Made by a program: the position numbers and the translations under genes
From: Oopsacas minuta
Lineage: Eukaryota > Porifera > Hexactinellida > Lyssacinosida > Leucopsacidae
DNA: 64,000 bases
Assembly: GCA_024704765.1 (NCBI GenBank)
Contig: JAKMXF010000298.1
Coordinates: 434,001-498,000, forward strand
Direction: 5' to 3'
Notes under the pieces: generated by a model
The model's input: only the letters and a program-made list of their open reading frames with translations
Told to the model about the DNA's origin: nothing
Database searches by the model: none
Part shown: in pieces, positions 21,666-35,700 of the stretch
How the letters are laid out: every line of letters begins with the position of its first letter
Position numbering within the stretch: position 1 is the stretch's first letter

Positions 21666-23164
21666 TTATTTTTTTGTTCCTCGCTTAGTTCTAACTTTTG
21701 ACTGTTTTCGGTCAACTCTAACTTTCTTAGCTTCACTTTCAGTAGAATATTTGTCTTCTAAATTATTCAGAAAAGATTCTACACGATTTTTCCCATGAGA
21801 TCTAATCTTAGCAATTAAACTACTTTCATTATCAAAATCAATTCCTAATTCTTTTTGTAACTGTTTAGCCTCCTCAGATTCACGAATTGCTTTCCTTTTC
21901 CTCTTTTCTTGTTTCTTCTTTGATTCTGTGAACTTCTCATAAACAGGCAACTCACCAGATCCAATAAAAGGAGTCAATAGACTACGAAATCTATCATCAT
22001 CACTATATACACTACACATCATACTCTCTAGTATCATATCCATATCTCCTTCATTTGTTCTATAACACTGTTTCAAGTCTGAGAGCTCATCCTCACTCTC
22101 TCTGTATTGTTTGGAGAATTTATCAACCTCTTCAAGCAGGATCTAACCGAACAAACTATACAGTTAAATCAAATAAGCAGGTACTGATATCATTAAATAC
22201 AGAAAACCTCCAAAAGACGGAAACTTTTTCTCAGTCTTAGAATGCTTTACACTGATACATACAATGTCCTAAAAAGTAAACACCTCTCATATGTGAACAT
22301 TTTTGGCTGGTCCCCATGGTGTTTACTTCGTGAAGGTATTACTAAATAGGATACATTGCTGCAGGGCGGGTTTAGGTTACTTTGACTAACTCGTAGCTTT
22401 TCAAATACAACTAATGAAAGTATTACAGTGAAACTCAGATAAGACGTACTCATTGGGGAAACAAATATTAGAAAATACTTTTCCAGTGTATGTCATTTTA
22501 AATAGGAATTTTTAAAATGGAAAAAATGAAATTTGGTTAGAAATAAAGGGTGTGTGTTAACCGAGCATTCTCTGGACAGTAACATGTTGATTTTGTACTA
22601 ATTTCAGGCTCCTTTGTCCTTTAGGGCTGCGAAATGGGACTTTTAGCTGCCCGAATAGCACCTAGATATACTCCTGCATCAAGGATATTATAATTATCGT
22701 CCTTGATGCAAGAGTCCTTCGTCACTCAATATAAATGCTCACCTATGTATCTAACCTATTACCTTAGGATATATGACTTTCCAATACTCCTCCCAACTAT
22801 CTGCTCCTTCGGGACAACTCATCTCACTCTCCATCTGAATAACACCAAACTTATCATACTCTCTCCTCCTAGCAGGATCACTCAGGGTCTGATACACCCT
22901 CCCTAACAGCTGGAACTTGTGAGTAGCTCCCTCTCTATCCTCAGAAGATACTCTATCAGGATGTATCTTGATGCTTAACTTATGATATGCTTTTCTTAAA
23001 CAAGTGATGTCACATGACTTATCAGATAGTTGTAATACTTCGTATAATTCTGATGTTCCGAAGCAGTCCTGTAATTCATCTAGAAAATGTTTAGAATTAT
23101 TCTCTCCCACTTCAGTGTCACTCTGTGATGATGAAGAATTGTGAATTGTATCCTTAGAAGCCAT
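21666..23164 (-). CDS. DNAJC9: DNAJC9-like J-domain histone co-chaperone, two exons
   Basis: Exons 22763-23164 and 21666-22142, joined in phase 0 after 'KVIYPK' (donor CCTAAG|GTAATA, acceptor GGTTAG), giving 292 residues; the human protein is about 260. DNAJC9 binds histone H3-H4 and recruits HSP70 to fold and load histones. The J domain occupies about residues 38-106, with HPD at 68-70 and 'EYDKFG' at its end. Exon 2 carries the family block 'LLEEVDKFSKQY', 'GDMDMILESMM' and a Lys/Arg-rich helical tail ending in basic residues, as in animal DNAJC9. The N-terminal Ser-rich extension is specific to this sequence. Complete. Confidence 0.9.
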
Positions 23165-23744
23165 GCTATACTAGCGTGTAAAGTAGTTGAGGAAATTCAG
23201 TGAAACACGTATTTAAATGAAAATAAGGTTGATATTTGATAGATATACAGTGTACACACTTTATTAGAACTGCGTAACATTTCTATAAAGCTTAGGCGTA
23301 AGACAAAATACTGTTAGAATTTAGGATCGTTAGGATATTCCTCTATACCGTAATATCATACGTTCATTATTTAGAAGATAAAGCAGTGTGCTCTCATGAA
23401 CCTAAAAAATGAGAAAGAATCAGTTTAATGACCCCTTTTATCCCTAAAAAAGTTCAATTCGCAAAATAGGCGGTTTGATTATACTTTTATGAGATTAATA
23501 AAATTGGCCTCTCTGTTATATTCGTTGGTTCCCCATTGCATTATAGAGTAGTCTATGCAGGAGTTAATCAACATTGGTTTGGTTCTGTTTCTGGCCAAAT
23601 GACTCGATTAGCCAATGCGCTATATTTGAAGAGTCCGTTGTATATAGAAATATATCAATAAGAATTCGATTAGTATAATTAATAAGATGAAAACAACTAC
23701 ATATGAAATCGCCCTAACATCTCATAGCTAACTCACTCATAAAG

Positions 23745-26700
23745 CTATCTCTTCTTAGAATGTTTCTTGAACTTTTTATCATTTCCAATTCTATTCAATT
23801 CTTTCAATGTTTCATCAGTATCAATATGTTTCCTCTTAGCAGAAGAGGGAATACTCACAATAGTTTGTTTCTTACCAGATCCTAATGCCATCTCCCAGTC
23901 CTGCTCAGCTCCTGTCACTGAGTACTGGGAGAGATCTGTGTGGAGAAATTCTTTAAGTTCACGTTCCTGTTGAACTCGTACTTCTCTATATAATTAAACA
24001 TACAGTAGACTCTGTTAGTACGTACTTTTCTCAAAAAACGAAAAATATCCGGATAAGACGTACTTCGGTAAGATTGTCGAATTTAAATTCAATATAATAT
24101 TAGCTAATAATAATAATTCTTACTTAGCAGCTTGTTGTAATTCCTGCTCAAGTGGCACTCCTTCTTCCCCAACTATAGACAATTCAGTATTCATTGTCCT
24201 GCTCACTGAAGGTAGGCTATCAGCTATACCAGATTCCTCTAGATCTTTAAAGAATTTAGAAAACTTCCTAATACTTCGTACAAATAATCCTAACAGCTGA
24301 GTAGCCGGTAGTTCCATCTCATTAGATATATCATCAGGAGACTTGTGTTGTAATCCCATGCCTAGAAGCACAGCACACTGTGCAAGAGATAATCTATAAA
24401 AGGAATGAAGGGGTAATATATAGCAGGGACTATGGATACTATGAATTAGATGGTATCCTCAAATTATACAAATTTTATGGTATCGCATTCGTAATTTATA
24501 AATCATTAAAACAATTCCAAATAAGAGGCAATATCTCTACAATGCGTAGGTAGTTAAGCGTTCCCTCTGTTAATAAATCGATGAGTTGTTATTTTTATGA
24601 AATAAGCCAGCAAATCTAAGACTAGCAAATTGAGTATTCTTAAGTTGATCCAATTTCATGATTCACAATTTATCGAATTAAATATAGAAAAAGAGACACA
24701 GCAATTGATCAAATATTTATAATTTCCAATATATCAAGGGATGCAGTTCATCAACATTAAAATATTAAATGGGGGCTGTAGATCAGAGATGGAACTACAA
24801 AAAAAGCTTTGAGATCAATACTGGGCGACCTTACTGTAGTATAGCCGGCGCATTAAAATCCTGTAAATAATTAGCTGATGCAAGGAAAAATCTATCAAAA
24901 AGTCGACCAACTGCATAACAATTGACAAAAGTCGATGAATTGCAAAGATTACTACACTCTATTATGAATAATTCAAGTTATAAAGATTCGGCCAATTATC
25001 AATTGAATAGTTAGGTAATATGAATAAATCACAAAATACCTGAAATTAGTTCTCTCAAGGAAATACAGTCTAGCTACATTAGGCAGCAAATCCACAATGA
25101 GATGATAATCAACCAAATGTCTCGCATATAAGTGAATTCTCTTCAAATCATACTTTGTGAAAAACACATACAGCTCAGATAATGTAATTATATTAGAATC
25201 TGTTGCTGTATTTTTAGATCCATTGTTAAGTTCATCCGTATTAGATACTTGCTGTCTTCTATTCCTATACAAAACGTTTAGAGCTAAGCTGACAGGAAAT
25301 TGTTTGAATTGGTAGGACAAGAGTTGTATGAATCTCCGTGTGAAATCTGTCCAGTAGGCTTCAAGCCATTCGGGAGTAGATTGAGGTGACGTAATGCCTT
25401 GTAGCATGACTACTGTGTGTTCTCCTGTTAACTCGTTTGGAGTCTGTCTCATGTAAACAGGGAGATAGTCTGCTCGCTTCCAGAACTTTAGGAGTGGTTC
25501 TGTTACTCCGTAGCTTACACCTAGTATAATATATTTATCAAAGGTACATTAGAATACGTTTAATAGGGTCAATTGACCTGAAGCAGAGCAATGGAAAAGT
25601 TTAATAACTAACTCCAGTTAAAATAACTGATGTCGAAGTGCCCTTATCAAACTTAGTCTATTATCGTATATTTATTTCATCTTGACAGGAAATGTAAAAT
25701 GTTTTAAAATTTAGAATAGAACCAAACGGAATCCATCAGCTAAAAGCATAAAAATTACACTAAAATTCTAACCTAAATAATCCAACTTCTCTGCTCTCCT
25801 CTCAGACAACTGCAGCAAGAGAGGAGGTAGATTCTGTCTAGGCTTAATCTGCTCAGAAATAAGTGTCTCCTTTTCATTAGGATCAATCTCCTTAACAGAT
25901 TGTATACTCCTATCCTCTTCTCCCTCCTCCCCATCAGTACATGGAATAAGACCTGAATAGTATTGTTTCAGTAGAGACAGAGCTCTACTACCATATCCCA
26001 TCCCCTGATAGTCAGGGTGTGTAGCAATACGTACTACACGAGCTCCTGATAAGTTGCAAAACTCAAAATCTTGGAATTGTTCAGATACAGTCCATGGAAT
26101 GAGATCGCCACTAGCTTTCATTCCTTTAGAGAGACCACTTTTCATGCGTGCTGAAGAAATAGCTCCTTCCAGACACACCTACATTGTGCCAATTGTTAAA
26201 AACAATCTAGTCTTATAACAGTCAGTAATTTTGGATCAATCGGAGCGCAGAGCACAATTTGCATATGATTTTGTAACTTGACTACACTCAAGTCGACTTG
26301 TTTGTTCAAGTTTAGTTATTTTTTGGTCGAGTTTGGCGTGCTAATTAGTCTGTTGCTTAATTTGCCCTATATGGAAACTTGACCAAAAAATGAGTGGTCG
26401 AGAAACCAGCTGGCCAAACTTCAATTGGCTCTCTCCTGATTGTGCTCAAAAGATTCAGCCTTGATAACATAATTTATATCATTATGGTATTACCTGCATA
26501 ACAACTAGTATCTCTGGTAGTGTAGCTTGATTTAGAGCAGTAGGTCCTAACAATACAAACACGTTATGAGCAGGAGCATCTGACATCAGCTGTAAGTCAT
26601 TGGGAGTATTCCTGTAGTGAGAACTGACATAGAGAGACATAACTCTATGAAGAAATTGCTCGGAAGCCTTATGGTAAGAGAAAAGAGTGTCTCTGTTCAC

Positions 26701-29700
26701 GAAATAGAGGTCACATTCTGATGGGGATGGACACCCAGAGAGGATGCGGGGAACCTTAAAAATAATAATTTCAAGGTTGCAACCGAATAGTTCAAAATTC
26801 TTTTACCAACAAATTGAAGCGAATATTGAACTATTTCCAATATCAGTATTCGGTTAGGCTGCTTTGTGGCCGTTCAAACGTTACGTAACCCAAAATTTCC
26901 TAAATTTTGACAACCCTCCCTGCGTCACGCGTATTCACAAAAAGCATTCGCCTGTCACACTTCGCATACCATCCCCTCCCCTTGTAGCGTTACATAACGT
27001 TTGAACGGGCCCTTTTCATGAATACTGATATTCGGTTCGAGCGGTTTCAACCTTGAAAATTTAGCATATTTCAGAATTATAGATTAACTCACACCTGTTT
27101 GGAAATTAATCACATATTAACACCTTTCCATGTAATTTCAAGATGATGCTAAAGATAAGGTTTCAACATGTTTGTGAATTGATTAAATAAGGTCAAATTG
27201 ATAAGTTCATTAAAATGCAACATAAGGTGATGTAGGCGTATCAGTTAACTAAATGATACTGAGGTATTGGGGAGTGAACTTCTCTACAAAGTTCATTAAT
27301 ACGATGGTAAGTACACACTAACATAGTGTAGACTAAATAGAATACTTTAAATCAAATTTGAATAACAAGTTAAGCTAATTAAACAAGCAGAGTACAAGCA
27401 TAGTAGGGTGTGTGTCATCTCCAGATGGTAGAATAATTCATAATGGCGAGGGTAGAAATGAATAATATACACATTAATTGTGTAGAGTAGGAAAAGAGAA
27501 TAGAACTTATTTTGGCAAATAGCTAGCATGTTAAGTGAATATTTGGATTATTCTCTTGAAAATATGTACATACTTCCTGTTCAGATTTGCCTATTTGTGG
27601 TTATGACCTCCATTATCCCGTATAATCGTAATTTTCACTCTTCACTCAGGTTTGCAATAATGCTTGTCGCATACAAACGACTAAGGGTTAGTAAATATAT
27701 TTTCCTTCAAAGTTCTGGTTCCTAATATACCCGAAATTTACCAATATCTCGAATTTGATTATATTTTGCGTTGAAGATGTTAAATGCTTACAAACGTATA
27801 TTCGAATATTAGTTTCAGCCTTAATTCGGTTTATCGCGACAATGCCTTTATTTCTATTATTTATGACAAGGATTACAAAGCTTTGTAATTATTAGTTTGC
27901 TCCAATATGTTAATACTTGTTAGCAATGCAAGTGATGATTACTATGCAAAGTTAAAATTTACTTAATTGTATTTGAATCAAGATAATCTTTTTAGAAAAT
28001 TGTCAATACTCAAAAGTAAAAAATCTATAATTACAATCTTTGCCAACAGAAAAGTATATTAATGGAACTTTTCAAAAGTAGCACTATTAATTGGAGACCT
28101 ATAATATGTAAAATTAACTCAATAGCCTCAAATACACAAATAGCTCCTCAAATAATTAATCCCACTTCAAATAAATTCAATAAACATGCTAAGCTGTCGG
28201 CAAGGATAGGATTATAGATTGTTTTCAATGAAAATTAGGAGTACGAATGTGGAATAGATATAAATCTGTCGGTAGCTTGGATGTGTGAGGCTTTGAGCTT
28301 TGAGAGGGCTACCTTTAAATACAAAATGAATATACACTTCATTAAATAAAACTGTTCATACAATACAGTATATATGTACATACAACATCAAAAGTTTTAA
28401 ATAATAAGGTAGAGACTGTGACTAACTATGACCAGGAGTACTAACAGATTCATATTCACAAGAATATGTCCTGAAGTAGTAAATTTCAAAGTCAATAATA
28501 CAAGTTATCTTGTTATTGGAGAAATCAGATTCAGGTACGTACTTTGAAGGATTCATGTCTAACTCTAGACGGTATAATCCTGGTGGAGTAGAAGTTACAT
28601 CTATCCATTGACAGTCTAAATACTCACTATACAAATCATAACAGTTAGGAGAGATACCCTGATTTCCAGTTCTACCATACCCGCATCTATGCGAGGCCAC
28701 GCCCCCCGGAAAACATCCACTATCCTCTAGACAGAAACTAGCCTTGTGCCCTTCTCCTACTGATACAAAGCCGTCAAATGATTTCAGAGAATAATCAACG
28801 AAATGTTCAATTGAGTGATAATGCCCGTGACATTGATGGTAATCCCACTGATCACTAGACACTGCAGGTCTAAAGTGATCAGATCCCAAATTATCACTCC
28901 GTGTGGAGAAGGTTAGAAGTGTCCGTCTGTCATATCTGTTGTCAGGATCTGCGTCTGGAGCCAAGCATCCGTCCTCTACAGCACATTTCTTATACCTTGT
29001 GTAGATTAAATTTGTAGAATGTGTATTGAATATGCCACCGAGTGATCTCAATAATATATCTATGTTAGGCACTAGATCAGGGAGAACTGAAGAACAACAT
29101 ACATAAGTATATTGTTGGGAAGGACAAGACACAGATATATTAAATTCCTGACTGTTACAACCATCAGTATAACAGCTACCTTTCTCGCAGGTATAGTTTC
29201 CTTGAGAAGAATATATGATGTCACTACGAGGAGCAGTACAACCAGAATTGGATAAATATTGTCCTTTAGCTTCTCTACACACTGTAGCTAGATTGTATTG
29301 AATACCAGTGTTATCCTCACAACAATGAGGAAACCATTCTTCTCCGTGTTTGAACTCAAGCAGGTTGCACTCACCTCCGAAACGGTTTCCATAAGGTAAA
29401 CTCACAGGTGTTTCTAACCGCACTTGCGGTTCTGGTGGTTCTGCTTCACACCTGAGCATAATATCAGTGTAGTGATATCTGCAGTAATGATCGTTAGTTG
29501 AAGTTATTACAGTGTGTGAACAGTCTGTTAATTTCTCTTCATTACCCTTACACGCAACATCACGTAGATTAATAGCACCATATCCTGCATTACGTAGATC
29601 TCGTGACGTATATCCTATAAACCTAAATCCTAACTGTCTACAGGCTACTATAGCTGATTGCCTTAAGAACCCGTGGTTACACACACTACCCCATTCATCA

Positions 29701-32700
29701 TCAATTTTAACCTCAAGTCTACCTTCCCAAGGCTTGACCTTACTCCTCAAACGGATCTCACTTTGTTCTAACTCGCCACACTCGAATTTAGCTTCACATG
29801 CACACTGTACGCTAAACACACCATACTCAGCTAGATGTGGAAAGGGACCCCATCCCCAATGAGAGCAATCTTTGAGCTCATTTTCTGAACCAGTGCAATA
29901 GGGTTTAGCTAACAAAATGGGCTCATAAATGTCAAGAAGATATTCGGGAGGAACAGGACCTAAGTATGTATAGTATCCTAACTGCTCGCATACAATTGAA
30001 CCTACTATTCTATCAACTCCTATACTTGATATAAACCCTTCTTCACCGTTATAAGAGATTTGTACAACTCCAGAGCAACGAGATTGGAGCTTAGGAATTT
30101 CTATATCAGGGGAGTCAGGAATATCTAATCCAGGGAGATAGAGCGAAACTGGTAGAGATTCAGGTTCATCGTAAGTCTTTTTGTAACAAGTCAAGGCTAG
30201 ATCTCTGCCATGATAATAGCCGTAATAATCTCTGCAAAATCTTGGCTTATCTTCACTTATAATACATTGTTTGAAAGAAGGTTCACTCCCACGACATTCT
30301 ATGTAACTCAATAGCATTGGTACATTATAAGGAGCTCGCGAACAAAAAAAGTTATTACTGTATTGAGAGTGACTATATCCCATTTCTCTACAAAGTAGAT
30401 CACCTGTATCTTTAGTCAAACGGTTACGACAAATTGTCCCCCACCTTCCGTTAAAGAATACTTCAACTCTTCCACTTACACTCCTCGAACTTTCCCTACA
30501 CCTATAATCCTGTACCAGACGTACATCAATATACCCCATTAACTGCTCATACGTGGGTGATATTAATGAATCGTATTGTGAGACGGATAATCTCAACAAC
30601 ACAGTTATGATAAACAAACAAGAAAGAAGAAACATATTAAATATAATATAATAATATTCAATAGATGATTTAAGTATTCAGACAGATAAGCATTCTTATA
30701 CATATATTATAGTTGAAATGTGGTCTCTCAGTGGTTTTGACTAACAAAATAATCGTCTAAGACAACTCAATGATTAACTAGTTCTCAAAGAAATGGAATG
30801 AAAGCGAAAGTTATATTTCAATTATTTTGTTAATTGTCAGGTTCGTTGAAAAACAATAAATAATTAATAATATGTAATTAGTGTAAGACAATAGGAGACA
30901 GCTGATATATACTTTTCATATACGAATAATTAACTAAGTAATTATTACAAATTAAACACAGTTTCCAGCTAATTAATTAATATATAATAATGATGGGCAA
31001 GATTCATACCCAGGACAAGAGGAACTTGCAATTGATATATTATTTAATGTTTATTGTTGCTTTGCCTGTATGTACGTATATCAGATCAGATCTTAGAAAA
31101 TAAGTTTTACAGAACACATATGTGATAGTATTGATGTAATAGTTTAAGAATATTGTACACTAGCTAGCTAAGAATAACTAACCTTGTTAACATCTAGACA
31201 TAATAGATCATGTAACCATTTCTCAACAAGATCTCCCACACCATATCTAATAGGTTCCTCTAGAGTAACTTCCTGTAGTAGTCTAGAGCTAGTCAGCTGG
31301 GGTTCATCTGTTAGAGGTACTGACTGCTGGATAGACTGCTTCTTCAGCTGATCTATCAGTTTCAATGACAAACTTCTACCAGTACCCTCGTAACTAATAA
31401 GATAAATATATTGTAGTGTTCCGCCTATCAAGCAATATTTGCAAAATAGCAACTTCTCGTATTAACAAGGGAAATTCGTGCAAATTCGAATTATATATAA
31501 TAAGTTAGCTCCAGTGTAATTTCTTGTTATTTGTCCTGTTTGGCCTTTGGGTAATGAGATCTAACGTGACCAAAAATTAAATAAATCATTGCGGCTACAG
31601 TAGCGTAAATCTATACTTTCAGGACGTGGAATAGGTGATATAATTATCAAATAACAAATTTGTATTATTTTCTGCTGGTACAGTGAACCGACAGTGTTTA
31701 TGATTTGAAATAGGTTCCGCAAAACACATTCGCCTGAATAATCCTACAATATACTAAACCCACAAATTTTTTATGTCCCAACGAGTGTCGGTTTGCGCAA
31801 GTTCGTCGGCTGTAATCTACGTGCATAGAAAAGAAGTACACAAAAGTGAATGACTAACAGTATTCGGTGTATTACTTTGCTATGATTATACATATTATAA
31901 GTTGGTGACGGATATTATAAATGTGCGCATGAAGATGATGGTAGCCCGGTTGGATCTGAACTTTTGCCCAAGTTCAAATTGATGGTCAATTATCGTATTT
32001 GTGACTCTATCAAATTCTAATAATATTCTTTATGTTCTGTTAGAATAGCAGAATTATCGTCTATTCTGCAAGAAATAAAGAACCAATAATATGCGTATTT
32101 ACCAATTTCAATTTCCTTCAGCAAAAGCAGGATTGACAAAAGACAGTAGAAGTTCTGGGCTGCTGGTAACAACTGTACGTCTCCAGCACTTACCCTAGAC
32201 TTAGAAGACTATTTCTTGGTTATGAAATAATTAGGAAAGATAAATATTTGAAATATTAAATTATTAATTCAATTTTATACTTTGCTAAATTCGAGGCAAG
32301 AAGTACCGAGTCCTATGTGAACACAAAGTGTTCACAAGTCGCGCAGCGTGAGCAAGCGAAGCGGTTCGTCTATTATATATATTGTTTCTCTCCTAAACAA
32401 CTCTAATTATTTGACGAATATATTCGTGTATCAAATTTACCATATAATTAATGTGGAATATCTTCTTTAATAAATAAGTTATATAAAATAATCAAAATGA
32501 GCAAATTAAATTATAGAGTTACACCTTAATGAAGAGATAAGAAATGACATCTGATTCCATTGCTCCAGGAATTACAGTTCATTAAATTATCCAATTAATA
32601 CTTGGGTAAACATACTTAATGTATTATATTACAATAATGTTTGTATAAGTACGAGTGAATAGGATTGTAGAAAATGTAATGTTATGTACTGGATTCGATC

Positions 32701-35700
32701 TTTTGAAGAGATATTTGTTAATAAGTAAAGGTTGTTTTGTTCATGGAATAAATGCCAAAAAATAGATATGTGAAAAGATCCATAAATTTGAACTCAATCT
32801 CGGAATAGTCAACTTTACTAAAATGAAAGGAAAAAACCCTTGTCAACAATTGAGAAATTATTTTAATATGTTCGGGAAATGACCTGGGTTAACAGTAGAG
32901 TGGAGTTATTTCCTATTCATGCAAGGAAATAGCCAAATTATTCCTAAGTATTGAAATTCCATTATATTATAAATTGCCAGTTTGATGTTAGTCTGTTAGT
33001 TACGATATATACATCTTCAAAAATTGGTTGAAAACTTTTGAATTTGGTTGTAGTTCTTGTTACTATATTTGTGTTGAAATCATAAAATAGTCTATAAGTT
33101 TCGTTTCAGTATTATTGTCAATACTATTTGGTGTAATGATATATATATGGGCAGGCAAAGAGAGTCACATCAAAAGTTATACGTATGTAGATTGTTTTAC
33201 ACACTATTGATATATATATAATGCTTATTATACGAAAAAATTTTTCTTCTAGAATTTCTTAAGTTCGATTTCTCGTACAGTTAAATATAATAGAGATTCT
33301 ACCCAATACTTACCCATTAACGGTAGAAGCCATGAATATCAAATACGGTCCCATCAACTTCCTAACCATTGGTAGAGGAATAGCAGCAGCTTCATCGATA
33401 ACGAGAAGCTCAGCATGAGATAGATAATGCGAATCATTCGGGTGGATGTACTGCACAATTTGACGATGTTCTCTGAACACGTTCAAGCGAGTCACTGCTC
33501 CTTTAAACTCTGGATTAGTAGACCGTAATATTTCATAATCAATATGCTCTTCATAGCCAAGAGCATCTAATCCTTTAAATAAGAACTCGAATAAAGTTCT
33601 CAAGTTTTCCGGAGATGGTGACGTCACGAAAATTGCTCCATACCTATTCATATAGAAATTGGTAATATTTTGAAATCTGATTGAATTAAGGCTCAGTGAA
33701 ATTAACGCGAATGAATATTTTTAAAGTCTTCAATTCTAAGTAAATAGTCCCCCTAAACTCAATTAATATGCTAGATGATAAACACATTTCTAGACTATCG
33801 AAATGACCTTCCCTGTTCATATCCCGCGTATATAGGATTCGTCTTGAAATCTATCCACATATTATACTGCGAAAATACACATACGAACGAACCCGAAAGC
33901 AATAGCCATTGATAAAGCTAGTCCCATACAGGCAGATTTCCCCCTCCCTCTAACTGCTGTAATAGATATAGTAGTACGTAAGGTCTTGTCAGATATTGAG
34001 TCAGCTAATTTGAGTAGTGTCTTAGACTGATCCAGAGTACAGCAGCATTTCAATACGTCGATCAGTGGTTTAGTATCAGAGAGTGAATCCTGTAAATATT
34101 AGAAAAGTACCATACTTGAGGAAAAAATCCCAAGAAAATTATTCCCACAGAAAGTATAATATTGTTTTGGGCAGTCCAACGTATATACTTCGATGCAACT
34201 GTTTTATGATAATAATATTGTTCAGGACTATTTCACATACTGAATTTCCCTGCCGGGGGCTAGAAAACACCACAAGACTTGCGAATAAATTTTATCGTCA
34301 CCCTCTAGACTAACTGTTTTTGATGAAATGTATGTCATATTTCACTATGGAATAAAATAGGAGAATTAGTTAGAAAACACATTTTTAGAAAATATTTAGA
34401 CGAAAAATGCCCAGTAAAATAAAATGCAACTGATCGCTTATTCGGAGGAATTCGGTGTTTCGAAATTCTATTTACTTTCAATTTTCCCAGTTCATCACTG
34501 GTAGCATTCACAACAGTAGGGAGTACTGTCAAATTCTTCATAGTTCTTGAAGATAACGGTAGAACATGGTATGTATCATCAAGAGCTAGGAACGCGTGAC
34601 AAGCTGTGAGGGAGAGTAGGAATCTCTCGTTGAATCTGCCGACAACATCTTGGTGACTGTCTGTACGATATCTAGCATGTACATCCATTGTAAGAGTGTA
34701 TAGCTGTTTTAAAGAATTAAGAGTTCTGAGTAGGATCACGATAAGACCACCTCCCTCTACCTATAATACAATATTGAATAGATATTATTATTGCTTAGAA
34801 CAGAAATAATGTATAGCTGGTGCAGGTTTCACAAAGTTTATAATCAAATAACAATCACATAGATACAAGCAGTAAACACAAATAATCAAAAAAACAAACA
34901 AACAAACAAACAAAATAAGCAATCAAATAAACAAATAAACAAACAAACATACAAATACACAAACATACAAAATGAACAAACGTGAATACATACAGTATTG
35001 CCTAGTTAATAGGTATACCTGGGGCAATTCGCACTCCTTAACCTGCCAGAACAGGAGTACGTATTGACAAAACAAACTCATATCAAAATACTTTTTAAAT
35101 AATTAGAATTCAAACTGGCTAACTACTCGGGATATGATAACTCTAGTGATGAAGAGGAGGTGCTGATAGATGACATCTACAGAGAGAAATACGACTGGAT
35201 GGAGAAATTACTCAAATTCGAGTATGAAGAGGCTATACGAGAAACAGCTAGCAACTTCCATGAGCTATACAGACGTATTGAGGAACAGGAACGTCTAGTG
35301 ATCACTAAGCTAGAGTTAGAGAGAGATGAAGCTATGGAATTGATACATAAACAGTATACTAAAGTTAAAAAGCTAGTCGAAACGAGAGCTACAATGATAA
35401 AGGACAATAGTATCATGTTAACTGACAAAGAAATTGACAAATGTACAAAGAACATGCTCAACGTCACAATGACGAAATTAACCTGGGATATGGAAACAAT
35501 AGAACCATTTCTAGAAAGTCTATGTCAAATAGAAGACGTTGAAAAATACACTACGCCATACTGGTCTAAAATAACGAGAGGAATGGAAGAGTATGAAATT
35601 GAGACACCTCGTGGCATGGCAATCGACCCATCAACTAACTACATATACATAGTTGATTCAGGAGATCACACTGATAGAGTACAAGTGTTTGATGACTACG

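Noticed and set aside
22247-22453. 68-residue frame with signal-like start
   Set aside because: Lies in the DNAJC9 intron, and the hydrophobic start is weak; nothing recognisable follows.
27347-27725. Two 60-65 residue frames in NAT10 intron 5
   Set aside because: Hydrophobic and Tyr/Leu-rich from AT-rich sequence; no repeats or motifs.
29512-29862. 116-residue plus-strand frame
   Set aside because: Mirror of the SRCR-lysyl oxidase exon.
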